Source: Sphaerochaeta sp. UBA5849 | Lineage (GTDB): Bacteria > Spirochaetota > Spirochaetia > Sphaerochaetales > Sphaerochaetaceae | DNA length: 43,120 bases | Direction of reading: 5' to 3' | Assembly: GCA_002432715.1 (NCBI GenBank) | Contig: DJGJ01000052.1 | Span: 1-43,120, forward strand | In this document: positions 33,474-40,621 of the stretch, in pieces | Numbering within the stretch: position 1 is the first letter of the stretch | Layout: every line of letters begins with the position of its first letter | The notes under the pieces: model-generated | Told to the model about the DNA's origin: nothing | The model's database searches: none | What the model saw: only the letters and a program-made list of their open reading frames with translations | Translations under genes and position numbers: made by a program

Positions 33474-34340
33474 ATGAAGAAAAAAACCGCCTCGCTGATC
33501 AAACCGTATGTGCTTATACTGCCCGCACTCGCTCTTGCGGTGGTGTTTGCATATCGTCCCTTCATCCTTACCTTGCTCAACAGCCTTCATACAGTCTCCC
33601 TTCAAGGCCAAAGACTCTCCTTTGTAGGGCTGGAGAATTATCAGCGGTTGTTCGCCAACCAATCCTTCCAAGCAAGCTTATCAAACACTCTTCGATTCAC
33701 CCTGTATTTCGTTCCCACCAATCTGATCGTATGTCTGGGGGCCGCCCTGCTCTCCAATAGAAAAGGCAGGTTGGCTACGCTCAATCAAGTGTTTTTCTTC
33801 CTGCCCATGGCAGTCGGACTTTCCAGCTCCATGATGATTCTGAAAATGATGTTCAACCCATCCATCGGCATCATAAACCAGCTGTTCAATACCGATATCC
33901 AGTGGTTCAATGACAAGAGGGCTGCCATGGCCCTGCTGGTTATCGCCGGAGTCTACCTGGATATCGGACTCAACTTCCTGTTGCTGCAAGCCGCATTGCG
34001 AAACGTTCCTTCGGAACTGCATGAAGTAGCCACGATTGAAGGGGCGAACGGCTTCCAAGTATTTCGGTATCTCCAAGCCCCCCTCATCGCTCCAACGTTT
34101 GTCTTTGTGCTGATGACCAATATCAAGGATGCGATGCTCATCTCTTCCCCGGTTTTGATTCTCACCGAGGGCGGACCCTTCCGTTCCACCCAGACCTTGG
34201 TCTATCAAATGTACCTGGAAGGTTTCAAGAGCGGAAACTACGCCATGGGATCGGCAATTGCCACGGTGGTGTTTCTTCTTACCTTTACTGTCCTGCTTTT
34301 ATTGCTCCACTTGGAACGAAGGAGGGTGTACTACCAATGA
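33474..34340 (+). CDS. ABC transporter permease, UgpA/MalF type
   Basis: Permease of 288 residues, first gene of a plus-strand operon UgpA-like, UgpE-like, UgpB-like, TIM-barrel isomerase. The EAA loop lies at about residues 181-203 (HEVATIEGANGFQVF), with six spans overall. An inverted repeat abuts the start codon. Transcription probably begins in 33374-33443, where I see no strong -35/-10 pair. It overlaps the next permease gene by four bases (ATGA). The substrate is inferred from the UgpB-like binding protein in the operon. Confidence 0.88.
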   Translation: MKKKTASLIKPYVLILPALALAVVFAYRPFILTLLNSLHTVSLQGQRLSFVGLENYQRLFANQSFQASLSNTLRFTLYFVPTNLIVCLGAALLSNRKGRLATLNQVFFFLPMAVGLSSSMMILKMMFNPSIGIINQLFNTDIQWFNDKRAAMALLVIAGVYLDIGLNFLLLQAALRNVPSELHEVATIEGANGFQVFRYLQAPLIAPTFVFVLMTNIKDAMLISSPVLILTEGGPFRSTQTLVYQMYLEGFKSGNYAMGSAIATVVFLLTFTVLLLLLHLERRRVYYQ

Positions 34341-35143
34341 AAAAAGTAACAGCCCTCGTTGCAACAGTCTTTTCGCTGATAGTAGTCTTCCCCATTTTCT
34401 ACTCCATCAGCGCCTCGTTCTTCACCTATACCGACTTCACCAGTATTCCGGCGAGGCTTTTGCCTTCACATCCCACGCTTGAGAACTATTACCGGGCTTT
34501 CAAGGAGTCGAACCTCGAGCAGTTCTTGGCAAACTCCTTGGTAACGGCATCCTTGGGTACAGCACTGAGAATGGTCATCAGCATTCTCGCCGCATATACC
34601 TTCTCCTTCTTCACCTTCAAGGGACGGGATGTATTGTTTGTATTGATTGTGGCAACCATGCTCCTTCCTTCGGATGCGCTCCTGCTAGCCAATTATTCGA
34701 CCATCAGATCGCTGAGGCTGACCGACACCTATGTGGGAATCATAAGCACCACGCTGCTTGCACCCACCCATATTTTCATGTTGCGCCAATATTTCAAGAC
34801 TGTGAGCAGCGAGTACCGGGAAGCCGCACTCATCGAAGGTTGCAGCGATGTCCGCTTTCTTACCACCCTCTTGATTCCCATCAGCAAGGCTGTGGTGATC
34901 ACGCTGGCCATCCATAGTTTCAGTACCATTTTCAATGACTACCTCTGGCCTTTGTTGGTCACCAACAAGGAGAGCATGAGAACAGTCCAGGTGGGTCTGA
35001 CCATGCTCGGGTTCTCTGAGAATCTCGACTATGGCCCTCAGTTTGCCGCTATAACCTTGTTGATAACCCCGATTCTCATCGCCTTCATTGCGATGCATAA
35101 ACCAATCCAAACCAGCGTGAGTACACGCTTTGCAGGGAGATAA
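34337..35143 (+). CDS. ABC transporter permease, UgpE/MalG type
   Basis: Permease of 268 residues, partner of the overlapping UgpA-like protein. The EAA loop is at about residues 158-182 (EYREAALIEGCSDVRFL, then LIPISK). GAAGGAGGG lies a few bases before the ATG, within the end of the upstream gene. It is followed two bases later by the binding-protein gene. No ATPase gene is present in the operon. Confidence 0.88.
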   Translation: MKKVTALVATVFSLIVVFPIFYSISASFFTYTDFTSIPARLLPSHPTLENYYRAFKESNLEQFLANSLVTASLGTALRMVISILAAYTFSFFTFKGRDVLFVLIVATMLLPSDALLLANYSTIRSLRLTDTYVGIISTTLLAPTHIFMLRQYFKTVSSEYREAALIEGCSDVRFLTTLLIPISKAVVITLAIHSFSTIFNDYLWPLLVTNKESMRTVQVGLTMLGFSENLDYGPQFAAITLLITPILIAFIAMHKPIQTSVSTRFAGR

Positions 35144-35145
35144 CC

Positions 35146-36486
35146 ATGAAACGATTGATCATCGTAGTACTAGTCCTCTTGGCTACCCAGAGTCTGGCCG
35201 CCCTTGGTCAAACAGAAACCCAACGTGATGCGGTAACAACCATCACCTGGTGGCATTCAAACAGCGGCCTTGCCGGCAAAGCCGCTGAAACACTCGTTGA
35301 TGATTTCAACAACACCGTCGGCAAAGAGAAGAACATCCAAGTCCAAGCTGTCTACCAAGGAAAAGCCAACGATGTACTGACCAAGGCAAAAGCTATTTGG
35401 CAGTCTTCCGATACCAGCGACCTACCCGATCTGGTTCAGCTTGATGGGTCTGCCGTCCTTGACATCCGTGACAACCCCAACTTGATCGCCATGGAAGACT
35501 TGGCAAAAGCCGACGGGTATGACCTTTCACAGATTATGGAAGCGGCACGGCTTTCCATCACCTACAAGCAGGAAATGATCGCCATGCCGTTCAACAGCTC
35601 AACGATTCTGCTCTACTACAATAAAACTGCCTTCGATGAGGTTGGAATTACCACCCCTCCCCGAACCCTCGATGATTTGGCGGAAGTGGCGACGAAACTC
35701 AAGAAGACCGACGACAAGGGAAAGGTAATTCGCTACGGCTTTGCCAATGTACCTACCACGTATGAGTTGATGGTGTGGCTTGGCCAGCAGAACGGACTCT
35801 CCTACATTACCGATTTTGAGAACGGCCATACCGGCAATCCCACCAAGGTGCTGTTCCACGAAAACGGTACGATGGTCAACTTCCTCACCAAGTGGAAGGC
35901 ACTCTATGCAACAGGTTCCTTGGAGAATCTTACCAGTGACCTCAATGGGGCGTTTGCCAGCGGCAGGGTCGTCATGATTGTTGCATCCACAAGCAATCTG
36001 ACCACCATCCATTCGATGGTGGGTGATAGATTCGAGGTCGGGGTCGCTCCCTTCCCAATGGTCGATGAAAAGGCTACCGGAGGGGTGAATGTCGGTGGTG
36101 GAGCCATCTATGCCTTGAATAACGGCTCACATAATGAAAGCGCAGCCTGGGAGTTTGTAAAGTTTGCAACCAGTGCAAAGCAGCAGTACGCCTGGCACAT
36201 CGCAACCGGCTATTTCCCGGTTCACCGTGACACGTATACAATGCCCGAGTTCCAGGCTCATCTAGAGGCCAATCCCCACTACGGGGTTGCAATAAAGCAG
36301 TTGCTGGACAGCAATCCGAAGCTGCAGGGCCTCTGGGTCCCCAGTGCCTATCAGATTTATTATGCTTTCCAGAGCGGCATTCTCAAGATGCTGACTGAAA
36401 ACAAGAGTCCTGAGCAGACCAGCAAGGAGCTCGAAACTGAGATCAACAGCTACTTTGCCGAATTTCAGAGGATGCAGCAGGAGTGA
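35146..36486 (+). CDS. UgpB-like ABC transporter substrate-binding protein
   Basis: Periplasmic binding protein of 446 residues. Signal peptide at about residues 1-19 (KRLIIVVLVLLATQSLAA); no lipobox. Several segments resemble the glycerol-3-phosphate binding protein UgpB: TWWHSNSGLAGKAAETLVDD, MPFNSSTILLYYNKTAFDE and the WHIATGYFPV block. That suggests a phosphorylated polyol or glycerophosphodiester ligand, but sugar binding proteins share part of this pattern. Unlike the other two transport operons here, the binding-protein gene comes after the permeases. It overlaps the isomerase gene by four bases (GTGA). Confidence 0.87.
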   Translation: MKRLIIVVLVLLATQSLAALGQTETQRDAVTTITWWHSNSGLAGKAAETLVDDFNNTVGKEKNIQVQAVYQGKANDVLTKAKAIWQSSDTSDLPDLVQLDGSAVLDIRDNPNLIAMEDLAKADGYDLSQIMEAARLSITYKQEMIAMPFNSSTILLYYNKTAFDEVGITTPPRTLDDLAEVATKLKKTDDKGKVIRYGFANVPTTYELMVWLGQQNGLSYITDFENGHTGNPTKVLFHENGTMVNFLTKWKALYATGSLENLTSDLNGAFASGRVVMIVASTSNLTTIHSMVGDRFEVGVAPFPMVDEKATGGVNVGGGAIYALNNGSHNESAAWEFVKFATSAKQQYAWHIATGYFPVHRDTYTMPEFQAHLEANPHYGVAIKQLLDSNPKLQGLWVPSAYQIYYAFQSGILKMLTENKSPEQTSKELETEINSYFAEFQRMQQE

Positions 36487-37289
36487 GAATCGCGACGAGC
36501 ACCAACCTGATAAGCTTCAACCGTGATGGAAGCAAAACCGAGATGGTCCACCTCCTTGGTCTCTATGCCAAGGAGGGCTTCAGGGTGCTGGACTTGAACC
36601 TGTGCGAAATGCTCAATCCCAACGGGAGTCTTGCCGGCAGCGGGTGGAAACAGTATGTGGGAAGGCTGAAGGATTTGAAGGGCCAACATGCCCTGACGTT
36701 CAACCAAGCTCATGCGCCCTATAGTAACGATGGGCATATCCTTGAAGAGCTGCTTCTCCGCTCGCTGGAGGTATGCCATAATCTGGGTATACCGATTTTG
36801 GTGGTTCATCCCACCAAAGGCGGTGTTGAGCAAAATTTGCAAGCATATGAACGCTATGTTCACGAAGCTGAAGAGAAAAACATCATCTTGGCCTTTGAGA
36901 ATCTGAATGCCGATGACGAAATGACCGAAGTCACAGAGCTTATAGAAATGACAGAGGCTTTCGGCTCCCCCTCTGTCGGCATCTGCTACGACACGGGTCA
37001 TGCCCACCAAAGAGGTCATGACCTTGCACAGGATATCCACCTGATGGGCAGATACTTGGTGGCAACCCATATTGCCGACAACAAGGGGAAAGAGGATGAG
37101 CACCTGCTCCCCTTTTACGGGACCATTGATTGGGATGCGGTTATCAGGGCTTTGACCGAGATCAAGTACAATGGCGATTTGACCTTCGAGTGCATGTTTT
37201 TCAACCAACATCTTCCCTTGGATCTGAAGCTCCAAGCCCTGAGGCAGGCTCGGGTTGTCGGAGAGTACTTGCTTTCTAGAGCTCTCTGA
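36483..37289 (+). CDS. Sugar-phosphate isomerase/epimerase-like TIM barrel
   Basis: A 268-residue xylose-isomerase-like TIM barrel (AP endonuclease 2 family). Candidate metal ligands are present: Glu139 (AFENLN), Asp170 and His173 (CYDTGHAH), His196 (ATHIADN), His207 and Glu236 (TFECMF), so an active metal-dependent isomerase, epimerase or lyase is expected. Start is GTG overlapping the binding-protein stop, with GCAGGAG upstream, so it is coupled to the transporter and probably acts on the imported compound. No UgpQ-type phosphodiesterase is present. The last 14 bases overlap the convergent MerR gene. Confidence 0.85.
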   Translation: MRIATSTNLISFNRDGSKTEMVHLLGLYAKEGFRVLDLNLCEMLNPNGSLAGSGWKQYVGRLKDLKGQHALTFNQAHAPYSNDGHILEELLLRSLEVCHNLGIPILVVHPTKGGVEQNLQAYERYVHEAEEKNIILAFENLNADDEMTEVTELIEMTEAFGSPSVGICYDTGHAHQRGHDLAQDIHLMGRYLVATHIADNKGKEDEHLLPFYGTIDWDAVIRALTEIKYNGDLTFECMFFNQHLPLDLKLQALRQARVVGEYLLSRAL

Positions 37290-37719
37290 ACCGGCAGCGG
37301 TCCTTGAAGGTGCAACTCTTGCACATCAAGCCGGGGCATTGTTGGAAATCGTCGTTGGTCTCAAGCTGTTGGATGTGCCAGGAGAGGTCTCCCACACGTT
37401 TTTCGATGGCAGCCTGCCGTTCCAAGGCTTCACTGAGCTTGCTACGGTACTGACGAAGCAGCTCGTTTCTCCGCTTCTGTCCGGTAGCGTCCTCGCTGCC
37501 CATCAGGATGATGGTCCTGATTTCGCTGAGTGAGAAGTCCAGTTCCTTCAGTTCTGCGATTCGATTCAGGTACACAACATCGGCATCGGTATAATAGCGC
37601 TGCCCTCCATCGCTGCGATGGTTGGTCTTCAAAAGACCGAGTGACTCGTAGTACCTGATGGTGCGGACGGTCACGTTGCACTTTCTTGCCAGTTCTCCGA
37701 TACGATACGTTTGTTGCAT
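37276..37719 (-). CDS. MerR-family regulator with C-terminal cysteine cluster
   Basis: A 147-residue MerR protein. The winged helix is at residues 5-72 (YRIGELARKCNVTVRTIRYY, then RYYTDADVVYLNRIAELKEL) and a dimerisation helix follows. The C-terminus carries four cysteines at about 128, 133, 136 and 142 (QCPGLMCKSC, then FKDRCRF), suggesting metal or Fe-S sensing, as in SoxR-like proteins but with different spacing. The ATG at 37719 has no ribosome binding site; TTGAGC/TACAAA with an 18-base spacer ends seven bases before it, suggesting a leaderless mRNA. It is divergent from radC with a shared inverted repeat. Confidence 0.88.
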   Translation of the reverse strand: MQQTYRIGELARKCNVTVRTIRYYESLGLLKTNHRSDGGQRYYTDADVVYLNRIAELKELDFSLSEIRTIILMGSEDATGQKRRNELLRQYRSKLSEALERQAAIEKRVGDLSWHIQQLETNDDFQQCPGLMCKSCTFKDRCRFREL

Positions 37720-37736
37720 ATATGCTTTGTACCACA

Positions 37737-37762
37737 ACTTTGCATGAGGGCTCAAGCAAAGT
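37737..37762. promoter_or_regulatory. MerR-type operator between merR-like gene and radC
   Basis: ACTTTGC and GCAAAGT are perfect seven-base arms separated by 12 bases. On the reverse strand the repeat lies between a TTGAGC -35 (37750-37755) and a TACAAA -10 (37726-37731), the usual place for a MerR site. It is 18 bases before the regulator gene and 25 before radC. Confidence 0.6.
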
Positions 37763-37787
37763 GGCACCTTCTTTGCCTTAGCTGTAT

Positions 37788-38471
37788 ATGAAATACCTTT
37801 TTAGTCATCCAACGGAACAGAAAATCAAGGAAATGGCGGTTTGTGATAGGCCAAGGGAAAGAATGCTCCTGCGCGGTGCAGAAGCTCTCAGCGACCAGGA
37901 ACTGCTGGCCATCCTCATCGGGAGCGGGAATAAGGAACGGACGGTGAATGCCATCGCAAAAGATGTGATGGAGCTGCTGGATCGAAAAGCTGTCGTAAGC
38001 AACGATGAGCTTATGAACATCCCCGGCCTCGGGACAGCCAAGGCGACGTTGATTGCAGCTGCTTTGGAGTTGGGCAGGAGGCGGCTGCCTCCCAAGCGGC
38101 GCCAGATTTCGACGCCCTCTGAAATCTATCCGCTCATCCAGCACTATGCTTCAAGAATGCAGGAGCACTTCCTAAGCATCTGTCTTAATGGCGCCCATGA
38201 GGTACTGTCGGTCAATGTCTGCTCGGTTGGGTTGGTGAACAGGACGTTGGTTCATCCCAGGGAGGTCTTCACGGAGGCAGTGAGACAACGAGCAACCGCC
38301 ATCGTGGTAGCCCACAACCACCCCAGCGGCAATCTTGAGCCGAGCATGGAGGACAAGGATGTGACCAGGAGGCTCAGGCAGGCAGGGGACTTGCTGGGCA
38401 TCAGGATCCTGGACCATCTCATTTTCGGAGAGGAAGGGTTTCTGTCGATGCTGGAGGGGAATCTGTTCTAG
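37788..38471 (+). CDS. radC: RadC / JAB-domain protein
   Basis: A full-length 227-residue RadC family protein. The N-terminal part has the helix-hairpin-helix IPGLGTAKATLIAA (78-91) after the family start RPRERMLLRGAEALSDQELL. The C-terminal JAB/MPN metalloprotease-like domain has His176, His178 and Asp189 in AHNHPSGNLEPSMED with an upstream glutamate (REVFTEA). Its proposed role in DNA repair is unproven. The start at 37788 fits the family but has a weak ribosome binding site. It is divergent from the MerR-type gene, and a terminator follows. Confidence 0.92.
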   Translation: MKYLFSHPTEQKIKEMAVCDRPRERMLLRGAEALSDQELLAILIGSGNKERTVNAIAKDVMELLDRKAVVSNDELMNIPGLGTAKATLIAAALELGRRRLPPKRRQISTPSEIYPLIQHYASRMQEHFLSICLNGAHEVLSVNVCSVGLVNRTLVHPREVFTEAVRQRATAIVVAHNHPSGNLEPSMEDKDVTRRLRQAGDLLGIRILDHLIFGEEGFLSMLEGNLF

Positions 38472-38487
38472 AAGGAAGAGCTTTGTA

Positions 38488-38557
38488 CCAGGCGCAACCC
38501 CTGCGTAGCCATAAAACCACCTCTTTTCAAGTGGGGGTTGCATCTGGTTTTCTTCTT
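38488..38557 (+). terminator. Probable terminator after radC
   Basis: CCAG..GCAACCCC on the left pairs with GGGGTTGC..CTGG on the right, with a two-base mismatch, enclosing a shorter stem CCAC/GTGG. TTTTCTTCTT follows. The long loop leaves some doubt. Confidence 0.6.
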
Positions 38558-39049
38558 ATCTAAAAACAAGCTATATGAGGTGGACTATAAGGCTGGACGG
38601 TGTTGTAAACCGGTATGGTCATAGTCACTGAAAAAGTGTCTCCAAATCGTATTCCTGTCCGCAAGAAAGTGTGTACTGAAACGTACGCATAGCGAACAGA
38701 GAAGAGGATTTTATGGATAATCACACCTGGTAGCATGTTTCAGGAAATCGTTAACTGGAGGTATCAATTTATCCTTCCTGTGGAGGATGTGGATTTCCTT
38801 CATGGTACCGATAGTTCCTTGTTCGATTTGTGCCCTTTTATCGTATACAAGCACAGGTTTTCGAAAATAAGCAATGAAAATATTACTTTCGGTAAAGGAA
38901 ACTAAGGAGTAGGATTATGTTGACCAGTTTGGAATAGTTATTGACTTAGGGTATGCGAATAAGCATCTAGAATGAACATCCTGTTCTTTGCATAATAAGT
39001 ATTGCTGTTTCCAAAGTTTCTTGCTGTGAATATTAATGGGGGGCCTTAA
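38558..39049. other. Gene-free stretch at the left border of the A+T-rich region
   Basis: About 490 bases without a credible gene. A six-codon frame after AAGGAG (38911-38932, starting ATG TTG ACC) is too short to credit. TTGACT at 38941 could be a -35 box for the following operon, but no -10 box lies at normal distance. GGGGGG six bases before the ATG at 39050 is the ribosome binding site of the next gene. Base composition begins to shift toward A+T here, consistent with an insertion boundary; I see no repeat that marks an attachment site. Confidence 0.4.
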
Positions 39050-40621
39050 ATGACTGAGCAAGACTATAAGAAAATCAGCGTGATTTTTATTGTTGTAATT
39101 CTTGTTGGCGTTCTTTCTTGCTTTGGTATCTTAGCTCAAATTAACAAAGACAAGTTATCTACTACACTAGCGAATCAGGCTGATATCAAAACAAACATTC
39201 AGAATTTGCAAAACATTACTGATTCAATCGAAGCTGAGTTAACTGTATTTAAAAATACTGTAGAGACTAATCTCAAACAGATAAGGTCTGAGGATCAAAG
39301 CATCATGATAGATTTCCAGGCACTTGATAGCGTTGTCGATGAATTGAATGCAAGTGTAAAGACTTTAGACCAGAATGTGAGTCTTTTTAAAGAATATTAT
39401 GAGGGGCTGGATAATTCAGAATCACCTGAAGCAATTGCAGAAGAGTCCTATAAGCTTGCGACGTCAAATTTAACTGATGCATCTAAAAAGAAATACTATT
39501 ATCTTAATTCTATATATCATGATCCAACAAACATCGCATATTATGAGGCATATATCAATTTCCTTGATTCAGTAGGAGCCTCCTATGAAGAATATTGGAA
39601 TCTTTCCAATATCACGGAATCTGCAATGTTACAGATGGCTACTGATGCTATCGAAGGATTGTTTCCAATATATGGGTTGTTAAATGGAAATAGTTTTCTG
39701 CAACCTGAGGATTTAGAGATAGGGAACCAAACGGATGAGAGTTTGGCTAAGTGGAAAGCTGCCAAGGACGCCTTTTTTTCTTACTGGAGTTCAAAAACCT
39801 TTAACAAAGAAGAGTTTGAACAACGTTATGTGTTGCTGATGGAGAGCTATAGTGCTCTCAATGATCCATCCCAAGAAATCCAATTTGACATTGCTTCAGC
39901 TGAAAATATTTACTCCTTGTTTAATTTGTATAGAATTGCGGTTGATAACAAAAGGATATTGGATCAACTTAGTAATCAAGATTTTGAGATCCTTTATAAA
40001 GCATCTGAAGTAGCAAGAAACGAAGCTATTCTTGGGTTTCTTGTTCGAGATTTGAGTCTGGATCGAACATATAACTATACGATTACAGGTTGGCAGCAAG
40101 AAATATCGAGGATGGAACAATCTCTAGCTGGTAGGTTTGATAAGATATTAATAGATAAAATTTTGTCAAAATGTAGGATTCTCTATGATCTGGCTCAAAA
40201 GATAACCTCTGAGACTTTATCCCAACTGGAATCTGAATTTATGAACTTACAGATTCAATATTCGCAAGCCATGGCATCGCTTAAGTCAGATGTATCAACT
40301 GAAGAGCGCTCTACGATAGAAAACTTGATGAGGGAGATTTCTCAAGCAATCTATAATCAGCAATTTATTAACTACCAAATTTGGACGAGTGATCGAATTG
40401 TTATTCTGAAGGAAGAAGTGGATGCGGCTAGGACCCCTCAAAAACTGGAAAAGCTATACGAAAATGGATTCTTCGAGATTAATCCATCATTATTGATTCC
40501 ACGCATCAAAACTGCATACGATGCGTTGCTTCAGGATGCGGCTCCAGATAAATCAGCGATAAAAGAATCTGAGTTGATTAAGAAATATATAAAAGCATAT
40601 AAGGCCCTTGGTGAAGTCTAA
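39050..40621 (+). CDS. Membrane-anchored coiled-coil protein of unknown function
   Basis: A 523-residue protein. One membrane helix at about residues 9-29 (ISVIFIVVILVGVLSCFGIL) without a cleavage site makes it a signal-anchored, probably periplasm-facing inner-membrane protein. Residues about 35-115 form a coiled coil with regular hydrophobic spacing (QADIKTNIQNLQNITDSIEA). The rest is alpha-helical and polar; ASKKKYYYLNSIYHDPTNIA with AYINFLDSV around residues 150-175 looks TPR-like. I recognise no family. Codons are A/T-rich compared with radC and its neighbours, indicating recent acquisition. Its TAA shares one base with the ATG of the next gene, so the two products are made together. Confidence 0.75.
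   Translation: MTEQDYKKISVIFIVVILVGVLSCFGILAQINKDKLSTTLANQADIKTNIQNLQNITDSIEAELTVFKNTVETNLKQIRSEDQSIMIDFQALDSVVDELNASVKTLDQNVSLFKEYYEGLDNSESPEAIAEESYKLATSNLTDASKKKYYYLNSIYHDPTNIAYYEAYINFLDSVGASYEEYWNLSNITESAMLQMATDAIEGLFPIYGLLNGNSFLQPEDLEIGNQTDESLAKWKAAKDAFFSYWSSKTFNKEEFEQRYVLLMESYSALNDPSQEIQFDIASAENIYSLFNLYRIAVDNKRILDQLSNQDFEILYKASEVARNEAILGFLVRDLSLDRTYNYTITGWQQEISRMEQSLAGRFDKILIDKILSKCRILYDLAQKITSETLSQLESEFMNLQIQYSQAMASLKSDVSTEERSTIENLMREISQAIYNQQFINYQIWTSDRIVILKEEVDAARTPQKLEKLYENGFFEINPSLLIPRIKTAYDALLQDAAPDKSAIKESELIKKYIKAYKALGEV

Noticed and set aside
33474..36486. Assigning the third transporter to glycerol-3-phosphate with certainty
   Set aside because: The UgpB resemblance is partial and no UgpC or UgpQ gene is present, so only a Ugp-like label is justified.
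38911..38932. Six-codon frame after AAGGAG as a leader peptide
   Set aside because: Too short, not close to a gene it could control, and no attenuator-like structure follows.
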